The notes: generated by a model not told the origin, from the sequence alone. Shown: positions 8,347-17,137, counted from the first letter of the stretch. The stretch is 64,000 nucleotides of DNA from Streptomyces ruber (GCF_014648075.1 NZ_BMQK01000002.1:434001-498000), one strand, 5' to 3'. Made by a program: numbers and translations.

Positions 8347-8427
8347 GTGCGGAACGTACCCGCCGGTACGGGGAGGCTCACCCGGTGGACGGCGGGCGCC
8401 GTCCCGGCGTGGCGGCGCACGGGCACG

Positions 8428-8470
8428 CCGCGGCACCCCGGTGTGCCGTCGGGCCACCGGGGTGCCGCGG
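8428..8470 (-). terminator. 16-bp perfect stem terminating the diaminopropionate operon
   Basis: CCGCGGCACCCCGGTG at 8428-8443 pairs perfectly with CACCGGGGTGCCGCGG at 8455-8470 around an 11-base loop. It lies 79 bases past the sbnA stop and upstream of the aidB-like start, so it isolates the five-gene operon from aidB. Confidence 0.75.
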
Positions 8471-8548
8471 GTCGTCGGGAGGCGCGCTCCGGACCGGCCG
8501 GAGACCGGGCCGGGCGTGTCGTGGTCCGGGCCGTACGCGCGGGCGCGG

Positions 8549-9538
8549 TCAGGCCGAGCGTGAGATCAGCGGCAGCTCCCCGGTGGTCTCCAGGACGTCG
8601 GCGCCGTAGGTGTCGCTCACCCAGCCGTCGCGGTACACGGTGTCCAGGTAGCGCTCGCCCAGGTCCGGGGCGATGGCCACCGCCGTCAGGTCGTCGCTCC
8701 CGTTGCGGGCCAGCCAGTCGGAGGCGCCGCTGACCACCGTGCCGGTGGAGCCGCCGAACAGGAACCCGCGGCGGGCCAGCCGGCGGCAGGCGCGCACGGT
8801 GTCCGCCTCCTCGACCCGTACGAGGTCGTCCACCCAGGACTCGTCGAGCAGCGGCGGGGTGACGCTCATGCCGAGACCCGGGATCATCCGGCGGCCCGGA
8901 GCCCCGCCGAACGACACGGAGCCCTCACTGTCCACGGCCACGATGCGCACGCCGCGCCGGTGCTCCCAGAACCAGCGCGCGCACCCCATCAGGGTCCCGG
9001 AGGTGCCCACGCCCACGAACAGGACGTCCAGGTGCGGGAACTGCCGGGCGATGGCCGGTGCCGTGTTGCGGTAGTGCGCCCGCCAGTTGCCCGAGTTGGT
9101 GTACTGGTCGAGCCAGACGTAACGGTCGTCGGAGGCGCACAGCGCACGGAGGTACGCGAGGCGGGCGCCCAGGAAACCCCCGTGGGTCGCCGGCTCGGTG
9201 ATGACGTGGACGTCGGTGCCCAGCGCCTCCATCAGCCGGCGTGTCTGCGGGTTGCAGCGGGCGTCGGTCACGCACAGGAACCGGTAACCCCTGCTCGCCG
9301 CGATCATGCTGAGTGCCACGCCCAGATTCCCGGACGAGGACTCGACCAGAACGGATCCCGGCGTGAGGATCCCGTCCCGTTCGGCGGCCTTCACCATTTC
9401 CAGCGCGGCCTTGACCTTGATCGAGCCCGCGAAGTTGAAGCCCTCGCACTTCAGGTACAGGGAGTGTCCGACGACCGGTCGCAGGTCGACGTACAGCTCT
9501 TCCTCGTTGAAGTCCGTGGGTGCGGAGATGACTGGCAC
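8549..9538 (-). CDS. sbnA: SbnA-type N-(2-amino-2-carboxyethyl)-L-glutamate synthase
   Basis: PLP enzyme of the cysteine synthase fold. In the Sbn pathway SbnA joins O-phospho-L-serine and glutamate to give ACEGA, the precursor of L-2,3-diaminopropionate. Seen: PLP lysine in GSIKVKAAL (K41), phosphate loop VESSSGNLGVAL, and the Gly/Ser-rich GVGTSGTLMG and FGGSTGTVVSG loops. I chose GTG 9538 (MPVISAPTDFNEEELYVDL) because AGGGGGAA sits just before it; an in-frame ATG at 9565 (329 versus 338 aa) has no ribosome binding site. The residues normally forming the TPLV motif near the N-terminus are not evident. It is the last gene of the operon, separated from sbnB by nearly 200 bases that are AT-rich in part. 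The sbnB neighbour supports this assignment over cysteine synthase. Confidence 0.88.
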   Translation of the reverse strand: MPVISAPTDFNEEELYVDLRPVVGHSLYLKCEGFNFAGSIKVKAALEMVKAAERDGILTPGSVLVESSSGNLGVALSMIAASRGYRFLCVTDARCNPQTRRLMEALGTDVHVITEPATHGGFLGARLAYLRALCASDDRYVWLDQYTNSGNWRAHYRNTAPAIARQFPHLDVLFVGVGTSGTLMGCARWFWEHRRGVRIVAVDSEGSVSFGGAPGRRMIPGLGMSVTPPLLDESWVDDLVRVEEADTVRACRRLARRGFLFGGSTGTVVSGASDWLARNGSDDLTAVAIAPDLGERYLDTVYRDGWVSDTYGADVLETTGELPLISRSA

Positions 9539-9736
9539 TGCTTCCCCCTGGTTCACGCTTGCCATGTTGGTGCAATTGGCGTGTGGTAGTGACTTAGGTC
9601 TTCTTTCTCTGTTTTCTGTGTATATTTCGGGTACGTGAGGCACATACGTGCTGGTCGGGCGCGTGTGTGCGAACGGTGCGGGTGTTACGAGTGTTACGGC
9701 TGGTGCGGGTAGTGCGGGTGGTGTCGGTTCGGCCGG

Positions 9737-10834
9737 TCAGCCGTGGCGGCTCAGCTCGTTGAAGAAGCCGTCCACCACGTGCAGTTCACCGGCCCGGGTC
9801 ACGGCCTCGTGGACATGGGCCCCCACCGCCAGGTCCAGGACGCCGAGGCCGAACGGCGAGAAGATCACCGGCCGGTCCGACGGCACGCCGGTCCTGCCGG
9901 AGAGCACGTCCTCCAGGGTTCCCGTCAGGAAGTCCCGGCCGCCGGTGAGCTTCTCGGCCAGGTGCGGCGAGGTGTCCGCCTTCAGGCAGTGCTCCACGTC
10001 GTCGACGAAGTTCGCCGCGCCGAGCAGGATCTCCGGCGCCAGGTCGCGCAGCGAGACGTGCAGCACCAGCGGGTCGTGGGCGAACCACTTCGGGTCGTGC
10101 ACGTGCGGGGTGCCCGCGACCGTGGCGAAGACGACCAGGTCGCCCGCGCGGATCGCCTGCTCGGCGTCCTCGTGCACGGTGACCGGGGCGTCGGTGCCCG
10201 ACCGCCGGAGGTAGTCCGTGAACCCGGCGGCGCTCTCGGCGATCAGGTCGTGCACCCCGATCTCCTCGAACGGCCAGCCCGTCGCCGCCAGGTACGTGTG
10301 GATGTACCGGGCGATCAGACCCGTACCGACGAAGACCACCCGGCCCGGCTTCCCGCGCCCCTCGCGGGCGTCCCCGAGCCGGTGGGCCGCCAGCGCCGCC
10401 GACGCGGCCGTCCTGGCGGCGCTGATCACCGACGCCTCCAGGCAGGCGAACGGATAGCCGGTGGCCGGGTCGTTGAGGATCAGCACGGCCGAGGCGCGGG
10501 GCAGACCGGACCTGATGTTGTCCGGGAAACTGGACACCCACTTCAGCCCGTCGACCCGGTGGCCGCCGCCGAGGGAGGCGGGCAGCGCGATGATGCGGGA
10601 CGAGGGGCGGTCCGGGAAGCGCAGGAAGTACGACGGCGGGTTGACCGTCTCGCCCGCGCCGTGCAGCCGGTACACCGACTCCACCAGGTCCACGACCTCG
10701 CGCTCGCGGCCCGTCAGGACCTGCTGCACCTGGGCACCGGTGATCACGGCGAAGGACGGCGCTCCGTCGCTCGCGGGCGTCGCCGCCGGGTCGCCCTGCG
10801 GCTGCTGCGGGGGCTGCGGGTGCGCCGGGCTCAT
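9737..10834 (-). CDS. sbnB: SbnB-type NAD-dependent ACEGA dehydrogenase (L-Dap forming)
   Basis: 365-residue member of the ornithine cyclodeaminase / mu-crystallin family. SbnB oxidatively hydrolyses ACEGA with NAD+ to 2-oxoglutarate and L-2,3-diaminopropionate. Seen: substrate-binding region SSRIIALPASLGGGHRVDGLKWVSSFPDN near residues 85-115, and a Rossmann phosphate loop VVFVGTGLIARYIHTYL near 185. The ATG at 10834 overlaps the stop of the upstream hydroxylase gene (ATGA), indicating translational coupling. The first 25 residues are a Pro/Gln-rich tail. Pairing with sbnA fixes the function; alone it could be read as ornithine cyclodeaminase or alanine dehydrogenase. Confidence 0.9.
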   Translation of the reverse strand: MSPAHPQPPQQPQGDPAATPASDGAPSFAVITGAQVQQVLTGREREVVDLVESVYRLHGAGETVNPPSYFLRFPDRPSSRIIALPASLGGGHRVDGLKWVSSFPDNIRSGLPRASAVLILNDPATGYPFACLEASVISAARTAASAALAAHRLGDAREGRGKPGRVVFVGTGLIARYIHTYLAATGWPFEEIGVHDLIAESAAGFTDYLRRSGTDAPVTVHEDAEQAIRAGDLVVFATVAGTPHVHDPKWFAHDPLVLHVSLRDLAPEILLGAANFVDDVEHCLKADTSPHLAEKLTGGRDFLTGTLEDVLSGRTGVPSDRPVIFSPFGLGVLDLAVGAHVHEAVTRAGELHVVDGFFNELSRHG

Positions 10835-11832
10835 CGGGTGTTCCCTTCCAGGGTCGCGGAGACGTCGGAGAACCGCACCGGGTCGGCCAGGCCCACGAGG
10901 ATCTCGCGATCCCCCTGGAAGGGCTCCCGGCTGTGCGCCGTACGGATGTTGTCGACGAGCAGGAGATCGCCCGCCTGCCACGGCTCGCGGCGGGTGTGGG
11001 CCGTGTAGACCTCGTTGATCGTCTCGACGACGTCCGGGCCGATCGGGTCGCCGTTGCCGTAGCGGGTGTTGAACGGCAGGCCGTCCTCCCCGTACACGTC
11101 GACCAGGTAGTCGCGGACCTCCTCCTCCAGGGTCCACTGGTTGAGGAACGCGACCTGGTTGAACCAGCAGCGGCGGCCCGTCACCGGGTGGCGGACCACG
11201 GCGCTGCGGCGCTGGCGGGTGTGCAGGGAGCCGTCGTCCTGCCAGGCGTACTCGATGGCGTGCACCCGGCAGTACGCCTCGATGGCGCCCCGGTCGTCCG
11301 TGCCGAACGCCTCCTCGAGGGTGGCGCCGATCTCGTCGTTGTAGCTGCGGGTGAGCAGCCAGCCCTCCCGCTCGAAGCGCTCCGTCAGCTCGGCGGGCAG
11401 CGCCGCGAGGACGGCCTCCGCGTCGGCGGTGCCCGTGACCCCGCCCCCGGTGGGCGCGGTGAGGCAGGCGAAGAGCATCAGGCCGGGAAACTCCAGCGTG
11501 TAGCTCAGCTCGTGGTGCATGCACATCTGCTGGTTGGCCGGCCAGGCGGTGGAGGAGTGCACGCCGTCGGCGTACGCCTCCCGCGGCGCGAACGCCTCCT
11601 TCTCCGCCATCAGGCCGTCGGCCACCCGCTGGAAGACGGCGCCGGTCTGCGCCCGGTCCCGCAGGCCGAGCCCGCGGACGAGCACCGCCCCGTGTTCGGC
11701 GACGACGGCGCGCAGCGCGTCCCGGTGCCGGGTGGTCCACTCCCGGGCGTCGCCGGCGGCGACGTCGAGGAGCGGTGGCCTGCCCTCGCTCAGGACGACG
11801 TCGTCGCGGAGCAGGGAAGTCGAGGACGACAT
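10831..11832 (-). CDS. SyrP/TauD-like Fe(II)/2-oxoglutarate hydroxylase
   Basis: 333-residue non-haem iron dioxygenase of the TauD superfamily, closest in style to SyrP/AsnO-type amino-acid beta-hydroxylases. The iron facial triad is visible as HHEL (His-x-Glu near residue 105) and a distal His in IRTAHSREPF near 300, with the 2-oxoglutarate-binding Arg a few residues later. In characterised relatives the substrate is a free amino acid or one tethered to a carrier domain. Here the gene lies between the A-T synthetase (53-base gap) and sbnB (4-base overlap), so the likely substrate is diaminopropionate or its carrier-bound form; that is inference. It would give a beta-hydroxylated or otherwise oxidised building block. 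Confidence 0.85.
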   Translation of the reverse strand: MSSSTSLLRDDVVLSEGRPPLLDVAAGDAREWTTRHRDALRAVVAEHGAVLVRGLGLRDRAQTGAVFQRVADGLMAEKEAFAPREAYADGVHSSTAWPANQQMCMHHELSYTLEFPGLMLFACLTAPTGGGVTGTADAEAVLAALPAELTERFEREGWLLTRSYNDEIGATLEEAFGTDDRGAIEAYCRVHAIEYAWQDDGSLHTRQRRSAVVRHPVTGRRCWFNQVAFLNQWTLEEEVRDYLVDVYGEDGLPFNTRYGNGDPIGPDVVETINEVYTAHTRREPWQAGDLLLVDNIRTAHSREPFQGDREILVGLADPVRFSDVSATLEGNTR

Positions 11833-11885
11833 GGTCGTGATGGTCCTTTCGGTAGTTCTGGTGATGCGGTCGGTGCGGGGGCGGC

Positions 11886-14534
11886 TCACGCGCTGGGCGC
11901 CTCGGCCGGCAGACCGGCCCCGGGCGGCGGGGCGGTGCCGGCCGGCGTGGCGGTCCGGTGTGGCGTGACGGGTGCGGTGGTGCCGCCGGTCGCGGCCGGG
12001 GCGGTGGTGCCCGCTGTCGTGACCGTCCCGGCCGGTGTTCCCGTGCCCGCCGTGCCGGTCCTGGTGTCGATCAGGTCGGCGAGGTCGGCGAGGACCGGGT
12101 GCTGGGTGACGTCCTTCGGGGACACCGCCCGGTCCAGGGCGATCGCCAGCTTCACCGCCGACAGCGAGGTGCCGCCGCGGTCGAAGAAGTGGTCCCGGCG
12201 GCCGACCCGGGCCTGCGGGACGCCCAGGACCTCGGCCCACGCGGCCGCCAGCCGCTCCTCGGTCGGCGTGCCCGGCGCGGGCGCGGGGGAGCCGTCGCCG
12301 GCGGCCTCCAGCTCCTCGGCCAGCGCGGTCAGCCGCTTGACGTCGATCTTGCCGTTCGCGGTGAGCGGCAGGTGCTCGCGCCAGTGGACGACCGTCGGCA
12401 CCATGTACACGGGCAGCGACGCGGCCAGCGTCCGCCGCAGCACCTCGGCGTCCAGCGGCTTCCGCCCGCTGTAGAAGGCGACCAGGTGCTCGCCCCGGGC
12501 CACGACCACGGCGCCGTCGCGCACGCCCGCGACCCTGAGCAGCGCGTTCTCCACCTCACCCATCTCGATGCGGAAGCCGCGCACCTTCACCTGGGTGTCC
12601 TTGCGGCCCAGGAACTCCAGCTTGCCGTCGGGCCGCCAGCGCCCCTGGTCGCCGCTGCGGTACAGCCGCTCGCCCGGCCGGTACGGGTCGTCCCCGAAGG
12701 CGCGCCGGGTCCGCTCGGGGTCGTTGACGTAGCCCCGGCCGACACACACCCCGGAGAACACGATCTCGCCGGGGGCGCCCAGCGGCACCAGGCCCAGGTG
12801 CTCGTCGACGACGTACACGCGCACGTTGCGCACCGCGCGGCCGAGCGGCACCCGGTCCCCGTCCGGCGGCCGGCGCATCACCTCGTGGTTGGTGTCGTCC
12901 GAGGTCTCGGTCAGCCCGTAGGCGTTGGCCAGCGGAACGGCCGGGAACGCGGCGAACCAGCGCTCGGTCAGCTCCTTCTTCAGCGCCTCCCCGGTGACCG
13001 ACACGCACCGCAGGTCGGGCAGCGCGCGCGGGTCGTGCTCCAGGTGGGTGAGGACGGCCTCCAGGTACGAGGGCACGGCCTGCAGCACGTTCACCCGGCC
13101 GGAGGCGATCCGGTCGACGTACCGGCCGACGTCGAGGATCACCTCCTGTTCCACCAGCAGCGTCCGCCCGCCGACCAGCAGCGCGGACACCAGCTGCCAC
13201 AGCGAGATGTCGAAGCACTGGGGCGCGGTCTGGGCGACCACGGACCCCTCCTCGATGCCCAAGTCCTCGATCTTGGCGAGGAGGTGGTTGAGCATCCCGG
13301 CGTGCTCGCACATCGCCCCCTTCGGCTCTCCCGTGGAGCCGGAGGTGAAGTAGATGTACGCGAGCTGGTCCGCGGCGACGGCCACCCCCGGGTCGCTGTC
13401 GGCGTGGCCCTCCGCGTAGGCCGCGGTGACGAGGACGCGTCCCACACCGGGCAGCCTGTCCAGCGCCGCGTCGAGCGTGGTCGTGCTGCCCTCCTCGGTC
13501 ACCACCAGCGCGCACTCCGCGCGGGACAGCGTCTTCGCGATGCGCCCGGCGGGGAAGTGCGGCTCGACGGGCAGGTAGACGCCGCCGGCCTTCAGCACGC
13601 CGAGCACGGCGGCCGTCCAGTCCAGGTTCCGCTCGGTCACCACGGCGACGACGCCCTCGCGCTCCAGGCCGCGCGCCAGCAGGGCCCGGGCGATCCGGTT
13701 GGCGCGGGAGTTGAGCTCCCGGTACGTCCACCGCTCCGCGCCGCACTCGGCGGCGACCGCGTCCGGGTGGGCCCGTACCCGCTCCTCGAACAGTTCGTGG
13801 ACGCGCCGGTCCGGCAGCTCCCGGCGGGGTCCCGCGAGACCGTCGACCTGACGGCGGACCTCGTCGGCGGTGAGCAGGGACTGCCGCCCGTAGTCGGCGT
13901 CCGGGTCGAGGGCCAGCGAGGTCAGCGCGACGGCGTGGTAGCCGGCGATCCGGGCCGCGGCCTCCCCGCCGAGCACGTCGGTGCGGTACCGCACCCGCAG
14001 TCCGATGCGGTCGCCCTGCCGCAGCACGCCCACCCGCAGCACGACGCCCCCGTCGAGGGCGTCGTCGCCGCCGGTGGCGTCGAGCACGGTCTCGAACGGC
14101 GGCTCGGTCAGCCCGAGTTCCTCCCGCAGTCCGTCCAGGCCGTCCACGGAACAGTCCGCGTAAGCCCGTACGTCCGCCATGACCTGCCGTGCGTGCCGCA
14201 GCAGGTCGTGCCACGGGCCCGCGCCGGTGGTGAGCCGGCAGGGCAGCGGACGGCCGCCCGCGACGGCCACCCAGCCCGTGGTGATCTCCCGCTCACCGGA
14301 CAGGACGGCCAGCACGCGCGCGTGCGCGGCGAGCAGCACGGAGTCCAGCGGCAGCGCCAGCGCCCGCACCGCCGCCAGGAACCCGTCGGGCAGCGCCACG
14401 TCGACCTCGCCCGTCCCGGCCGCCGGGGCCGGTGTCCAGCGGGGGACCGCCGTCCGCCCGCCGCCGGTCAGCACCCCGCGCCAGTACTCACGGGCGTCGT
14501 CGGCCCGCCGCTTCCTCGCGTTCGTCACATCCAT
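11886..14534 (-). CDS. NRPS adenylation-thiolation protein with a half condensation domain (split Pls-type synthetase, part 1)
   Basis: 882 residues, ATG at 14534 after a G-rich ribosome binding site. Residues 1-240 resemble only the C-terminal half of a condensation domain; the HHxxxDG motif is absent. Residues 245-740 are an adenylation domain with A3 YFTSGSTGEPKG (395-406), A5 NAYGLTE (537-543), A8 VKVRGFRIEMGEVE and the A10 lysine K729. Residues 757-825 are a carrier domain with the phosphopantetheine serine S790 in DRGGTSL. The tail 826-882 is a Thr/Ala/Pro/Gly-rich linker. Hand alignment to GrsA gives the pocket code D442 I443 W446 Q485 S512 T514 A538 D546 D547 K729; two acidic residues at the end of the pocket suit a basic amino acid. 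Beside sbnA and sbnB the substrate is probably L-2,3-diaminopropionate (inference). The next gene provides the membrane part. Confidence 0.9.
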   Translation of the reverse strand: MDVTNARKRRADDAREYWRGVLTGGGRTAVPRWTPAPAAGTGEVDVALPDGFLAAVRALALPLDSVLLAAHARVLAVLSGEREITTGWVAVAGGRPLPCRLTTGAGPWHDLLRHARQVMADVRAYADCSVDGLDGLREELGLTEPPFETVLDATGGDDALDGGVVLRVGVLRQGDRIGLRVRYRTDVLGGEAAARIAGYHAVALTSLALDPDADYGRQSLLTADEVRRQVDGLAGPRRELPDRRVHELFEERVRAHPDAVAAECGAERWTYRELNSRANRIARALLARGLEREGVVAVVTERNLDWTAAVLGVLKAGGVYLPVEPHFPAGRIAKTLSRAECALVVTEEGSTTTLDAALDRLPGVGRVLVTAAYAEGHADSDPGVAVAADQLAYIYFTSGSTGEPKGAMCEHAGMLNHLLAKIEDLGIEEGSVVAQTAPQCFDISLWQLVSALLVGGRTLLVEQEVILDVGRYVDRIASGRVNVLQAVPSYLEAVLTHLEHDPRALPDLRCVSVTGEALKKELTERWFAAFPAVPLANAYGLTETSDDTNHEVMRRPPDGDRVPLGRAVRNVRVYVVDEHLGLVPLGAPGEIVFSGVCVGRGYVNDPERTRRAFGDDPYRPGERLYRSGDQGRWRPDGKLEFLGRKDTQVKVRGFRIEMGEVENALLRVAGVRDGAVVVARGEHLVAFYSGRKPLDAEVLRRTLAASLPVYMVPTVVHWREHLPLTANGKIDVKRLTALAEELEAAGDGSPAPAPGTPTEERLAAAWAEVLGVPQARVGRRDHFFDRGGTSLSAVKLAIALDRAVSPKDVTQHPVLADLADLIDTRTGTAGTGTPAGTVTTAGTTAPAATGGTTAPVTPHRTATPAGTAPPPGAGLPAEAPSA

Positions 14535-14551
14535 CGGTCCGTTCCCCCGTT

Positions 14552-17137
14552 TCACCGTCGTCCCCGGTCCTCCGAGGCCGGGTTGCCGCCCCACCGCGCG
14601 CGCGGCGGTACTTGCTCGCCCTTCAGCAGGAAGGAGTCGGCGGCGAGCTCCGCCCCGTCGCCCATGGTCACGCCGTAGTGGACCAGCGAGCCGACCCCCA
14701 GGGTCACCCCGTCGCCGAGCCTGACGTGGTCCGACTTGAAGGTGCCGTCCTCCTGGGAATGCGCCTGCAGCCTGCTGCCGGCGTTGAGGGTGCAGTCGTC
14801 CCCGACCGTGGAGAGCGTCCGCTCGGTCAGGTAGGCGCCGTCGTCGAGGACCCGCTTGCCGAACCTCGCGCCCATCAGCCGCCAGGCCCAGACCTTGTAC
14901 GGGGTGCCGTTCAGTATCTCCAGGTGCAGGTCGGGCACCTTCCACAGGCGCTCGATGTGCCAGAAGCGCTCGTCGTAGATGGAGAAGAGCTCCGGCTGGA
15001 GCGGGCGGAAGTGCAGGATGCAGCGCTCCACGAGCGCGAAGTACACGACGGTGAACACCAGGCCCAGCACCATGGAGGCGGTGACCACGGTGAGCTTCGC
15101 GGTGCCGGTCCAGTACAGGTCGACGGCCGCGAAGCCGAGCACCGTCAGCACGAAGCCGCAGAGCCACCTGAGGCACAGGTGCATCCCCATCGACTTCAGG
15201 TTGTATCGATTCTTCGCGCGCAGCCGGCGCTCGAACTCCGCGCCCTCGCGCAGGTGGTCGAAGCGGCTGTCGCGCTCGACCGACCGGGGGATCTCGAACG
15301 CCGGTGAGCCGAGCAGTCCGACCCCCTCACGGACCTCGCCGTCCAGGGGGACCAGCACCTTCGTCGCCAGCAGGCAGTTGTCGCCGGTCCGGCCCCCGGC
15401 CGGGTAGGCGATGGCGTTGCCGAGGAAGTTGTTCGCGCCGATCGAGGTCCGGGTGACCTTGAAGGACGTGGCCGAGTACTCCGCGTTCATGAGCGAGAGC
15501 CCGTCCGCGATCATCGTGCCGCTGCCGACCGAGGACAGGAACGGCGTCTCGTGCGCCAGCTCGGTACCGAAGTTGGAGCCGGTCTGTCGCACGCGGGACA
15601 GGTCGTACCCGAGGGCCTTCAGGTAGTACACGATGTAGGAGCTGTCGCCGAAGAGCCACTTGTAGAACCTGATGTTGGTCAGGCGGGTGATCGTGCGGTG
15701 CAGCCCGTAGTGGAAGCCGTACAGCGGATACACCTTGTCCGGCTCGATCATCCGGTTCAGCAGGCGTGGCACCGCGAGCACCGTGATCGCTCCGGTGACG
15801 GTGGCGAGCAGGAACAGCACCACGGACAGGACCAGCGCCTCGACGTAGAAGCGCAGCGAGCCGATGTCCCGGAACCGCGGGTTGACGAGCGCCTCCAGGC
15901 CGGGCGCCACCGCGAACAGCAGGTACAGCCCGCCGACGGCCAGCGGCACCCACAGCAGGAACACCTGGAGCAGCGAGGCGAGGGCGTAGCCGGACCGGCG
16001 GAACGTGCCGCACGGCGTCGGGGCCACCCGTACGTGGTCGATCGGGGTGCGTTCGGCCGGGGAACCGTGCCAGCTCTCCCGGGCCGGCACCGACTCGCCG
16101 GGGCGCAGCGCGGAGGAGTGGCCGAGCTGGGACCCGTCACCCATCGAGGTGTCGATGTCCAGCACGGTCCGCTCGCCCACGAACACGTCCCGCCCGAGGG
16201 TGACCGGGCCGGTGCGCAGGCGCCCGGCGTGGGCGTGGTAGCACTGCAGCAGCGAGTCCTTGCGGACGATCGTGCCCTCGCCGATCGTGAGCAGGTCCGC
16301 GGCGACGGGCACCGAACGGCTCAGGATCGTGACGTTCTTGCCGATGCGGGCGCCGAGCGCGCGCAGGTAGACCACGTACAGCGGGTTGCCGACGAGGAGC
16401 ATCGCGGGGCTGGTGTGCAGCAGCGCCCGGACGGTCCAGAACCGCAGGTACGCCATGGACCAGACCGGGAACTCGGTCGGCCGGGCGCGGCCGATCAGCA
16501 GCCACTTGGCGGCGACCGGCAGCACGGTCAGGACGACGACGAGGGTCCCGCCGAAGAACGCCGCGCGCAGATAGACCTGGGTGGCCGACGGGCCGGCGGC
16601 CACCCATTCGTACCCTCGCGTCAGGGCGACCGCGCCGAACAGGCAGTACCCGACGAAGACGAGCAGCTGCAGTGTCCCGCACAGCGCGTGGCGGAACGAG
16701 CTGCCGGACGCCACCGGCTCGGCCTGCACGGGCGTCCGCTCGGGCCCCGGTTCGGGGGCCTCGGTCAGGGCGGCCGCCAGGGAGCGGACCGTCGGATGGC
16801 CGTAGACGTCCTTCATCGAGACCGACGGCAGATCGGACCGCTTCCGGATCTTCGCGCAGAAGTGGGCCAGCACCAGCGAGTTGGCGCCGAGATCGTCGAA
16901 GAAGTGGCTGTCGACCGGTACATGGTCGACGCGCACGACCGTGGCCAGCACCTCGGCGAGGACCCGTTCGGTGTCCGCGCGCGTGAGCGGCGCGGGCGTG
17001 TCCGTGGCGTCCGCGGGCGCGACCCGCGCGGCGGTGTCCGGGCGGGTGGCCGGGGTGTCGGTGTCCGCGCTCGGAACCTGCGCGGCCGGGAGGTCGGGCG
17101 GAGCGGCCGTCGTGGCCTCACCGCTGTTTCGCAGCAC
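14552..17137 (-). CDS. Carrier domain plus Pls/PosA-type membrane polymerisation domain (split synthetase, part 2)
   Basis: 861-residue membrane protein. GTG at 17137 is chosen because AAGGAG lies six bases before it. Residues 50-125 are a carrier domain with serine S87 in DDLGANSL. The rest alternates membrane segments (for example LQLLVFVGYCLFGAVAL, GTLVVVLTVLPVAAKWLL, LLWVPLAVGGLYLLF, VLSVVLFLLATVTGAITVL, LCGFVLTVLGFAAVDLYW, MVLGLVFTVVYFALV) with three soluble parts that include hexapeptide, left-handed-helix-like repeats (GARIGKNVTI, TLGRDVFVGERTVLDI, RLGDGVTLGVGSLVHYG). This is the C-terminal architecture of epsilon-poly-L-lysine synthetase and PosA, where tandem soluble domains join monomers by iso-peptide bonds. 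Here it is a separate protein with its own carrier domain, first in the operon. Product length and linkage are unknown. Confidence 0.88.
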   Translation of the reverse strand: MLRNSGEATTAAPPDLPAAQVPSADTDTPATRPDTAARVAPADATDTPAPLTRADTERVLAEVLATVVRVDHVPVDSHFFDDLGANSLVLAHFCAKIRKRSDLPSVSMKDVYGHPTVRSLAAALTEAPEPGPERTPVQAEPVASGSSFRHALCGTLQLLVFVGYCLFGAVALTRGYEWVAAGPSATQVYLRAAFFGGTLVVVLTVLPVAAKWLLIGRARPTEFPVWSMAYLRFWTVRALLHTSPAMLLVGNPLYVVYLRALGARIGKNVTILSRSVPVAADLLTIGEGTIVRKDSLLQCYHAHAGRLRTGPVTLGRDVFVGERTVLDIDTSMGDGSQLGHSSALRPGESVPARESWHGSPAERTPIDHVRVAPTPCGTFRRSGYALASLLQVFLLWVPLAVGGLYLLFAVAPGLEALVNPRFRDIGSLRFYVEALVLSVVLFLLATVTGAITVLAVPRLLNRMIEPDKVYPLYGFHYGLHRTITRLTNIRFYKWLFGDSSYIVYYLKALGYDLSRVRQTGSNFGTELAHETPFLSSVGSGTMIADGLSLMNAEYSATSFKVTRTSIGANNFLGNAIAYPAGGRTGDNCLLATKVLVPLDGEVREGVGLLGSPAFEIPRSVERDSRFDHLREGAEFERRLRAKNRYNLKSMGMHLCLRWLCGFVLTVLGFAAVDLYWTGTAKLTVVTASMVLGLVFTVVYFALVERCILHFRPLQPELFSIYDERFWHIERLWKVPDLHLEILNGTPYKVWAWRLMGARFGKRVLDDGAYLTERTLSTVGDDCTLNAGSRLQAHSQEDGTFKSDHVRLGDGVTLGVGSLVHYGVTMGDGAELAADSFLLKGEQVPPRARWGGNPASEDRGRR

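Noticed and set aside
8428..8470. 16-bp inverted repeat considered as an IS terminal repeat
   Set aside because: Only one short hairpin with an 11-base loop at a gene end; a terminator is the simpler reading.
11958..14678. 906-codon plus-strand open frame opposite the A-T synthetase
   Set aside because: Shadow of the synthetase; no recognisable domain.
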